DNA from: Paenibacillus sp. FSL H3-0469
GTDB lineage: Bacteria; Bacillota; Bacilli; Paenibacillales; Paenibacillaceae
DNA: 64,000 nt
Assembly: GCF_038051945.1 (NCBI RefSeq)
Contig: NZ_CP150302.1
Location: forward strand, 1,860,001 to 1,924,000
Reading direction: 5' to 3'
Under the pieces are notes generated by a model. That model was given only the letters and a program-made list of their open reading frames with translations, had not been told where the DNA came from and did not search any database. Of the stretch, positions 58,134 through 64,000 are shown one piece after another. The position numbers and the translations under genes are program-made. How positions within the stretch are numbered: position 1 is the first letter of the stretch; the number at the start of each line of letters is the position of its first letter.

Positions 58134-58151
58134 TAGTGAAATCTTTCACAA
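58134..58151. promoter_or_regulatory. Rex operator of adhE
   Basis: TAGTGAAATCTTTCACAA differs by one base from the Rex palindrome TTGTGAA-N4-TTCACAA. It overlaps the region where a -35 would lie for the -10 candidate TAAGAT at about 58113 (minus strand). Rex would repress adhE at high NAD+/NADH. Confidence 0.8.
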
Positions 58152-58177
58152 AGTTTAAAGTTTTTTTTGAGTTGTTT

Positions 58178-58191
58178 TCAAAGCGCTTTCA
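58178..58191. promoter_or_regulatory. cre (CcpA) site upstream of adhE
   Basis: The minus strand reads TGAAAGCGCTTTGA, one mismatch from the ideal cre TGAAAGCGCTTTCA. It lies upstream of the Rex box, a location compatible with activation or modulation by CcpA. Confidence 0.7.
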
Positions 58192-58239
58192 TTCGATCAT
58201 TTACCGGTATTTTTTCCACATTATATGTATTATTCAATT

Positions 58240-58473
58240 AATATTTGTCTATTCTGCGAACGCAATACGGTAGTCTGCAGCGTTGATGGCCCATCTTGCC
58301 TTGCAATGACGGTTGGGCTTCAGGAATTTTGCTCAAGAATGCCAAGCCGTCCCTTCGGTTCATCCGGTGCTCTTCTACAGACTCACTCTGACGGTGAATA
58401 TAAATATAAATCTCAGCTAACAAGTGGAACCGGCTTTGCCGTCCTTTTAAAGGAGGGTAGCCCATTCTTCCCA
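58240..58473. other. non-coding stretch with a dispersed repeat
   Basis: A minus-strand frame (58238-58480) lacks a ribosome binding site and reads as Arg/His-rich text. The segment 58420-58465 is a second copy of the element at 27011-27060 (AAGTGGAACCGGCTTTGCCG, then TCCTTTTAAAGGAGGGTAGC). No gene is supported. Confidence 0.5.
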
Positions 58474-58857
58474 TTAACAAGCAGAATCATGCTCTGTAAC
58501 GCATCCTATTCGGAAAAACACTGAGATAGCCTGATCAGGCCGGAAGCTTCCATCTTGGAAGCCTTTGATATACCCGCCTCCTATCCATTCGCTCATTTGC
58601 GGCTCCACCCAATGGCCGCTAATATCGCTCGCAGCAGAGGCTGTCCCATTAACAACCGCAGTTTTAACCACTGGAGTAGTTGCATCTGCTTCTGTAGATG
58701 AAACTATATCCGTAGGCGCACCTGCTTCTGTAGCCGCTGCCGCAGAAGCCTGCCCCGCCTGCCAAAGTCCCGGAGGGATCAACCCCGCCATCAGACTCAC
58801 GATTAATAGCAAATGGAGCGCGTGCTTCTTTCCTTGTCTTCCTGAGGGCTTTTTCAC
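58474..58857 (-). pseudogene. truncated S-layer-homology (SLH) protein
   Basis: From GTG 58857 (about 7 nt after GGGGG) the frame encodes a signal peptide (KKHALHLLLIVSLMAGLIPP, about residues 10-30) and a Ser/Thr/Ala-rich segment. It then encodes the start of an SLH domain (DISGHWVEPQMSEWIGGGYI, KGFQDGSFRPDQAIS). The expected continuation after AIS (RAEF or similar) is missing; unrelated residues and a stop follow. A dispersed repeat begins just downstream. It is best read as the 5' remnant of a cell-surface anchoring protein. Confidence 0.7.
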
Positions 58858-58901
58858 TCCTATTCCCCCTTCATCACAGCTTGAAAGTATCAGACTGCGA
58901 A

Positions 58902-58945
58902 CACCAAAAAACCGTGCAGCAGCACGGCTTCGCGGTTTTTTGGTG
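58902..58945. terminator. large hairpin, bidirectional terminator-like
   Basis: CACCAAAAAACCG and CGGTTTTTTGGTG form a 13-bp perfect stem around an inner GC-rich palindrome. The T-run lies inside the stem. It is just upstream of the SLH remnant and may end transcription from either side. Confidence 0.6.
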
Positions 58946-59006
58946 CATGAAATAAATAATTTGAGTGATTGGGACTGGGAGTCTCTTATATTGCCAAAAA
59001 GACACC

Positions 59007-59150
59007 TATTCTGCTGATTGCGGACTGAGCGGCCGTTATTGGGTCTGGACGAGCCGAACACAAGAGCAAATAAGTTAGTTAAGAGCACCTCAGTCCGCCG
59101 AGCGTGCAGAATAGCCCAAACGTCTGAAATAACGGCCTCCCAGTCCGCAT
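59007..59150. repeat. nested inverted-repeat element of about 140 bp
   Basis: The left arm TTGCGGACTGAGCGGCCGTT (from 59018) pairs with the right arm 59128-59150 over 23 bp with three mismatches. The segment CTATTCTGC...GCGGACTGAG (59006-59029) also pairs with the inner 59091-59117, so two alternative folds exist. There is no open frame. It could be a miniature mobile element. Confidence 0.55.
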
Positions 59151-59380
59151 GGATTGCTGTAACATCGATGATGTATGGCTGTGATAGGCAAAACTACTGA
59201 ATACTACGTACGTACCCAAGACTATACAAAATAACCCCACAAAGCCATCCATGCCGCTGACGCGGCACCACAGAAGATGGAAATGGGGAAGTAAAGTTAC
59301 TTCCAGGGTAGTGGAGCTTTAGCGTAGGTGTTGACTCAGGTACTTTGCGGGGCCCCAAAACATATAAATCTGAGCTTTCA
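59151..59380. other. gap without a recognisable gene
   Basis: No frame with a ribosome binding site is seen. The sequence has mixed short inverted repeats (for example TGCCGCTGACGCGGCA near 59251) and ends at the terminator of the downstream transport operon. Confidence 0.4.
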
Positions 59381-59409
59381 AAAAAGGAGACAGCATCTCT
59401 GCTGTCTCC
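59381..59409 (-). terminator. terminator of the second sugar ABC operon
   Basis: GGAGACAGC and GCTGTCTCC form a 9-bp perfect stem with a 6-nt loop. On the minus strand TTTTTT follows. It lies about 40 bp after the binding-protein stop codon. Confidence 0.88.
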
Positions 59410-59450
59410 CGTCCCGTTCATCCTTCGCCCCGACTCTAGAGGGGCTTAAA

Positions 59451-60917
59451 CTACTCCACCTTAATCGTATCGAAGAATTTCTGCTGAACCGTTGCGGCCG
59501 CTGCATCAAGCTGGGCCTTCGAGTCTGTGCCCTCCTTGGCGAACAGCTCCTGGATCACGTTGGACATCGTTGCATAATAGTCCTGAGTGTTGTACTGGGC
59601 TTCGGGCTTGCCGTCCAGCAGCGCCATGATTTCGGGACTATACTGATATACAATATCGTACTTGTCATAGACGGCCTTGGTCTTCTTGCCGAAGTCGGAA
59701 TCGGCAGCATAGTAATCCAGAAGCGGCGGGATATAATATTTGCCGTCCGTTTTACGCTGGCTGATAATGGCGTCGAGCGCTTCCAGTCCTTTATCTGAGA
59801 AATAGTCGAAGGTAATATAACGGAAGGCCATCTCCTGTTCATCCTTGCTGGCATTCGGGTTGATGACCAGATAGTCGCCGCCGAGTACGCCGGTATGCTT
59901 GCCGCCCTTCTCTGCCGCTGGCATCGGATAGGTCAGCACATCCTCAGGCTTGAACCCGCCCTGGTTGAGCGCCTGTTCGATGACACCGTCAGACCCGGCC
60001 ATAACCATCGCTGTGCGGCCCTGCTGGAAGGCGCCCACAGCATCCCCCCAGCCAAGCGCCCAATCCTGGGGAACCGCTTTGGCTTCCCATCTCAGCTTCT
60101 TGTAGAAATCCAGCGCTTTGATCCCAGCTTCGGAATTGAAGGTTGCCACTACCTTGCCGCCTTCAATCTTCTGAATCTCCCCGCCTGCTTCAAACAGGAA
60201 GTTGGTCCAGTTCCAGCCGGCTTCATTGCCTTTGCCCATCGGGGCAATCCCGGAGATACCTTTCTTGGGATCGGCCACTCCTTTGGCTGTGTTCAGCATG
60301 TCGTCCCAGGTCCAATCCATTGGAGGTACGGCTACACTTTTGTCATCGAGCATCTTCTTGTTGATCATTGTTGTAGTGACGTAACCCTTCTGCGTAACCC
60401 CATACACCTTGCCGTCAATGATGAACTGGTTCTGCAGCACAGGATTGATCTGATCCTTGAACTCATAGTTGTTCCACAGATCGGTGATGTCGGCAACCCA
60501 GCCCTTCTCAATCAGGAATTTGGCTTCGGTGGCATACGTGTTGAAGAAGGTAGGCGCTTCGTTCGCTGCCATCTTCACCCCGATCTCGCTTACATTATAC
60601 TGCCAGTCGTCCTTGACGATCTCCACATTCGGATAGACTTCCTGGAACCGCTTGATTTTGTCATCCTCCTGCGCTCTCACCTCGGTCAGGTCCGGCGTAG
60701 GATAGTGGATTTTAATTGTTACCTTTCTCTGGGTGATATCGTCAGCCGGTGCTGCAGACGGAGTGGCTGACTCTTCGGCCGCCTGGGTTTCCGCTGGTGC
60801 AGGTGTCCCCTCCCCTCCATTGGCCGCCGGCTTGTTCCCGTTATTATTGCCGCCGCAGGCGGACAATAAGGTCCCCGTGACCAGGAGACAGGCGAATATG
60901 CTGGAAACTTTACGCAT
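59451..60917 (-). CDS. second family 1 extracellular solute-binding lipoprotein
   Basis: The 488-aa protein has a lipoprotein signal with lipobox LLSACGG, an Ala/Pro/Glu-rich spacer and a solute-binding domain (EAPTFFNTYATEAKFLIEKG, VYGVTQKGYVTTTMINKK, GDAVGAFQQGRTAMVMAGSD). ATG 60917 follows GGGGAG. It is the last gene of the second transporter operon, after both permeases, the reverse of the first operon's order. Confidence 0.92.
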   Translation of the reverse strand: MRKVSSIFACLLVTGTLLSACGGNNNGNKPAANGGEGTPAPAETQAAEESATPSAAPADDITQRKVTIKIHYPTPDLTEVRAQEDDKIKRFQEVYPNVEIVKDDWQYNVSEIGVKMAANEAPTFFNTYATEAKFLIEKGWVADITDLWNNYEFKDQINPVLQNQFIIDGKVYGVTQKGYVTTTMINKKMLDDKSVAVPPMDWTWDDMLNTAKGVADPKKGISGIAPMGKGNEAGWNWTNFLFEAGGEIQKIEGGKVVATFNSEAGIKALDFYKKLRWEAKAVPQDWALGWGDAVGAFQQGRTAMVMAGSDGVIEQALNQGGFKPEDVLTYPMPAAEKGGKHTGVLGGDYLVINPNASKDEQEMAFRYITFDYFSDKGLEALDAIISQRKTDGKYYIPPLLDYYAADSDFGKKTKAVYDKYDIVYQYSPEIMALLDGKPEAQYNTQDYYATMSNVIQELFAKEGTDSKAQLDAAAATVQQKFFDTIKVE

Positions 60918-61049
60918 GGTAACTCCCCTTTTCCATATCATAATGAGCTTACAAGTTCATCTTAAAAGAGAAACCGGTTACAAACGAGGTGTATTTATAT
61001 TCCCTTCATGTGCAGGTTTACGATCTCTGCCGGATCTTTTCCTTCCTGC

Positions 61050-61922
61050 CTAGCCTTTGACCGCTGACAATGAAACCCCGCGCATAATGAACTTCTGGAA
61101 GACCAGGAACACCAGGATCGGCGGCAGAGAGACAATGAACAGAATCGCAAATTTGATGTTCGTATTCAGCGCTTTTACATTGATAACGTACTTGTAGATG
61201 GCGGTAGCGAGCGTATACTTCTCCTCACTGTGCATAACCAGCGACGGCCAGAACCAGTCATTCCAGGCTGTGGAGAAGATGAAGATCGCCAGTGTTGCAA
61301 AAATCGGAATCGACAGCGGCACCGCGATGGTGAAGAAGCTTCTCGGCTCCGAGGCCCCGTCCATCCGCGCCGCTTCCAGAATCTCCGGATGAATCCCGTC
61401 AAAGAAATTCTTAAGCAGCAGGAAAAAGAACGTGTTCGCGCCTGCCGGCAGCCAGAAGGCCGCATATTGATTGAGCAGGCCCAGCTCCTTTAGATTAACA
61501 AAGTTCGGAATCATATAGCTCGTAGCCGGAATGAACAGGGTCATCAGGAAGAAAAAATAGAAGGCCTTGCGGTAAGGCACATGCATCCGTGAGATACTGA
61601 AGGACGCGAGTCCCAGCACAATTAAGGTAGCGACCATATTTCCTGCAAAAATATACAGGGTGTTCCGCAGAAACATGGCCAGATCGATATAATCCAGCGC
61701 ATCCTTCAGATTGCCGAAATGCCATTCCTGCGGGAAAAAATGCGGCGGAAAGGAATTGACCTCGATATTCGACTTCAACCCGTTGAACATCGTCATGAGG
61801 ATAGGATACAGCATGCTGAATATCATCAGGACAATGAACAGCACCATAATTCCGTATACCACCCTGTTGCTGGTTTTCTTAAGATCATGCTCCGAGAGAA
61901 TCCCTCTGTCTGCGCTCTTCAT
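61050..61922 (-). CDS. carbohydrate ABC transporter permease (MalG type)
   Basis: The 290-aa CUT1 permease has six transmembrane segments and the EAA loop LEAARMDGASEPRSFFTIAV. ATG 61922 follows AGGAGG and comes one base after the upstream permease's stop codon. The 20 codons further upstream have no family support. Confidence 0.93.
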   Translation of the reverse strand: MKSADRGILSEHDLKKTSNRVVYGIMVLFIVLMIFSMLYPILMTMFNGLKSNIEVNSFPPHFFPQEWHFGNLKDALDYIDLAMFLRNTLYIFAGNMVATLIVLGLASFSISRMHVPYRKAFYFFFLMTLFIPATSYMIPNFVNLKELGLLNQYAAFWLPAGANTFFFLLLKNFFDGIHPEILEAARMDGASEPRSFFTIAVPLSIPIFATLAIFIFSTAWNDWFWPSLVMHSEEKYTLATAIYKYVINVKALNTNIKFAILFIVSLPPILVFLVFQKFIMRGVSLSAVKG

Positions 61923-61923
61923 C

Positions 61924-62847
61924 CTAGTTGTCCTCCTTGTTAAGCTTGAACTGAAGAATGCCCAAACCGCCCAGAACAACAAACATCAGCATCCCCAGCG
62001 CAGTCGCCGTACCATAATCCAGTCTGGTAAAAGCATACTTCACAATAAGCAGCGCATACGTCAGCGTAGCATTGTTCGGCCCTCCGTCCAGCAAGGCCAT
62101 CTGCGACTGGTAGCCCTGAGAGGTGGCGATGACCTGAAGAATCAGCATCAGGAGGATCAGATTGCGCAGTGAAGGCAGGGTGATGTGGCGGATACGCGCC
62201 CATACTCCGGCTCCGTCAATCTCGGCGGCCTCATACCAGTCCCGGGGAATACTGAGCACCGCAGCAAGATAGATCAGCATCCCCGAGCCGAACTGCTGCC
62301 AGGTCTCCATGAAGACCAGCGAGATCATCGACCACCGGGTATCGGTCAGGAAGGCGATCTGCTCCGCTCCGGTGCTGCCGATGACCGCATTGATCGGTCC
62401 AACGGGATCATACAGCCAACGCCACAGCCCGTATAGGACTACAGCAGGCATGACATATGGCAAATACGCGGCAACGCGCACGAATCCGCCGAATTTCCGC
62501 AGCTCGGAGATGGCAATGGCAAAGGCAATCGGAACCCAGAAGCCGATCACCAGGCAGAGCAGCATATAGTACAGGGTGTTTTTGACAGCAATAAGTACAT
62601 CGGGGTCGGTAAGCGCCCTGGCGTAATTGTCCAGGCCGGCGAAGGTATTCCCTTTGACGAAATCAACGGTGTAGAAGCTATACAGGAACCCTTTGAAGAT
62701 AGGCACCCACATAAACATAATGAAGATAATCAAAGCGGGGACAAGAAACATCACGCCCCAATAATTCTTTTTCCAGCGGTTCTGCTTGTACGGCTTGTTC
62801 TCCAGCTCCGCTGGAAGGTGATCGTGTAACGCAGCAGACTGATTCAT
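61924..62847 (-). CDS. carbohydrate ABC transporter permease (MalF type)
   Basis: The 307-aa CUT1 permease has a 35-residue hydrophilic N-terminus, six transmembrane segments and the EAA loop YEAAEIDGAGVWARIRHITL. ATG 62847 follows GAGGGAG. It is first in the transporter operon, about 120 bp after the response-regulator gene. No ATPase gene is present. Confidence 0.93.
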   Translation of the reverse strand: MNQSAALHDHLPAELENKPYKQNRWKKNYWGVMFLVPALIIFIMFMWVPIFKGFLYSFYTVDFVKGNTFAGLDNYARALTDPDVLIAVKNTLYYMLLCLVIGFWVPIAFAIAISELRKFGGFVRVAAYLPYVMPAVVLYGLWRWLYDPVGPINAVIGSTGAEQIAFLTDTRWSMISLVFMETWQQFGSGMLIYLAAVLSIPRDWYEAAEIDGAGVWARIRHITLPSLRNLILLMLILQVIATSQGYQSQMALLDGGPNNATLTYALLIVKYAFTRLDYGTATALGMLMFVVLGGLGILQFKLNKEDN

Positions 62848-62965
62848 TCCGGCTCCCTCATTCCTGTCGTCTTTCAGCACTTTATGGGAAAGCGCCTCCT
62901 GTCTTCATTGTAGGAAATGAGGGCGAGACTTAACATGTCTATATCTATGGCAATCGTAAGCGTTC

Positions 62966-64000
62966 TTACTTCTTCAGTTCGCTGGGACTGAACCCAAAGT
63001 ATTTTTTGAAAATTTTGCTAAAATGCTCCGGCGACTCGTATCCTACCCGCTCCGCAATCTCATACCGCCGCAGATCGGTGTTCAGAATCATCTCCCGGCT
63101 GTCCTCCATCCGCAGCTTAATGACATATTCCCACAGGTTATAGCCTGTATTCTTCTTGAACAAATAGCTCAGGTAATTGGGACTGACATGATTCTTCTTC
63201 GCTACTTCATGAATCGTCAGCCCCTTCTGGGCGTAATTCCCGTCAATGTACTCCTTCGCCTTCTGCACGATCAGATTGCTGTGCGTATGCAATTCCTCGG
63301 GCGACGGATCAGCAGCGTAGTTATTCCAGTTGAAATCCCCATAATAGAACACATAATGATCGGCATGCTCGTTGTTCCAGAGGATCGCCTTCGAGGCTTG
63401 CCGGTTCAGCACATCCATGAAGCTCAGCCCCTTCAGAATCTGGCTGATGCCGATGACGGCCCGGAGCTGCAAATAGCGGTTAATATTGTAATGAAGGCTG
63501 CGGCCCAGCACCTCCAGCCGGCTCAGCTGGCCGGTGGACGGCTCCTCGTAGCTCTGCTCATCCCACTGGATGATTATGGTGATTTCCTGGTCCGGCGAAT
63601 AGAAGGCGGTGGAATTCCACTCCTGATCCAACAGCTCCTTGGCAATATTCAAGGCGGCGTAGCGCAGCAGGCCATGATCACGGGTAGTGTACCTCTGCTC
63701 AGGCCGGTCTTGCGGCAGGGGGAGCCTGATTTTGATCACCGCAAAAAATGGTCCCTGCAGACTAAGCTCATCCAGCTTGCGCCGCTTCTCCTCTGTCCCC
63801 AGCACCGCCGCGGTCTCCGTAAGCAGACTATTCAGCAGCTCACTGTACTCGGGAAGCGGCTCCTCCAGGCGGAAGCGGTCCCCATTACCATCCATATATG
63901 TAGCCAGCTCCGGCGACGGTCTATTCATCTTCAGAACAACACTGCGCACCGAATCCAGGAACTGCTCACTGTTCAAGGGCTTGATCAGATAATCTCTCGC
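62966..64000 (-). CDS. AraC-type response regulator, 5' end beyond the window
   Basis: The reading frame is open to the right edge; at the edge it reads ARDYLIKPLNSEQF, the end of a receiver domain with its conserved Lys. A middle region of about 200 residues (QEITIIIQWDEQSYEEPSTG) is of the YesN-like kind. The C-terminal AraC double helix-turn-helix follows (HEVAKKNHVSPNYLSYLF, ESPEHFSKIFKKYFGFSP). TTG 63976 is only the first in-frame start codon inside the window, not the true start. It probably controls the adjacent transporter. Confidence 0.93.
   Translation of the reverse strand, partial: ARDYLIKPLNSEQFLDSVRSVVLKMNRPSPELATYMDGNGDRFRLEEPLPEYSELLNSLLTETAAVLGTEEKRRKLDELSLQGPFFAVIKIRLPLPQDRPEQRYTTRDHGLLRYAALNIAKELLDQEWNSTAFYSPDQEITIIIQWDEQSYEEPSTGQLSRLEVLGRSLHYNINRYLQLRAVIGISQILKGLSFMDVLNRQASKAILWNNEHADHYVFYYGDFNWNNYAADPSPEELHTHSNLIVQKAKEYIDGNYAQKGLTIHEVAKKNHVSPNYLSYLFKKNTGYNLWEYVIKLRMEDSREMILNTDLRRYEIAERVGYESPEHFSKIFKKYFGFSPSELKK

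Overview
The window is chromosomal DNA of an endospore-forming Firmicute, very probably Paenibacillus. It carries the complete spoIIIAA-AH operon, spo0A, spoIVB and a spore photoproduct lyase. Gene order over about 33 kb (yqhO, yqhQ, yqhR, yqhT, efp, yqhV, spoIIIA, accBC, yqhY, nusB, folD, xseAB, ispA, dxs, yqxC/tlyA, argR, recN, spoIVB, spo0A) is that of Bacillus subtilis. Departures from B. subtilis: an extra membrane-protein gene sits between tlyA and argR, amaP and a DUF2273 gene sit beside asp23/yqhY, a YitT-family gene and an aspartokinase sit between yqhV and efp, and aroQ/yqhS is absent.

Layout. 1-1320: the end of a broken gene, one small membrane-protein gene and a 51-bp tandem repeat. 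1323-23339: an almost continuous minus-strand block running from yqhV and the eight spoIIIA genes through accBC, the Asp23/AmaP envelope-stress genes, nusB, folD, exonuclease VII, isoprenoid genes (ispA, dxs), tlyA, argR, recN and spoIVB to spo0A. 23582-31973: yitT, lysC, a 0.9-kb island of palindromic tandem repeats, efp, an Xaa-Pro peptidase, yqhR, yqhQ and a patatin-like gene. 32038-36310: a secreted GHL10 glycosidase-like protein, mntR, splB and ccdA. 36419-43004: a zinc-uptake system (znuA, znuC, znuB, split by a 700-bp repeat island), metS under a T-box, yidD and a Fur-family regulator that is probably zur. 43179-51855: a large secreted protein, then a CUT1 sugar ABC transporter with a YesMN-type two-component system. 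52054-58058: pyruvate formate-lyase, its activase and bifunctional AdhE, an anaerobic fermentation module. 58474-64000: a truncated S-layer-homology gene, repeats, and a second sugar ABC transporter with an AraC-type response regulator that runs off the right edge.

Readable regulation: three 0A boxes between spoIVB and spo0A; a strong sigma-A promoter for znuA with two Zur-like operators; a methionine-type T-box before metS; paired Fnr-like boxes placed as in a class II Fnr promoter before pflB; a near-perfect Rex box and a near-perfect cre before adhE. 

Most unusual feature: four separate intergenic arrays, with at least three different palindromic cores, all repeat with a period of 51 bp. 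A fifth array, inside the znu locus, repeats every 42 bp. No single contiguous novel protein system stands out. The novelty here is mainly in repeat architecture and regulatory sites.
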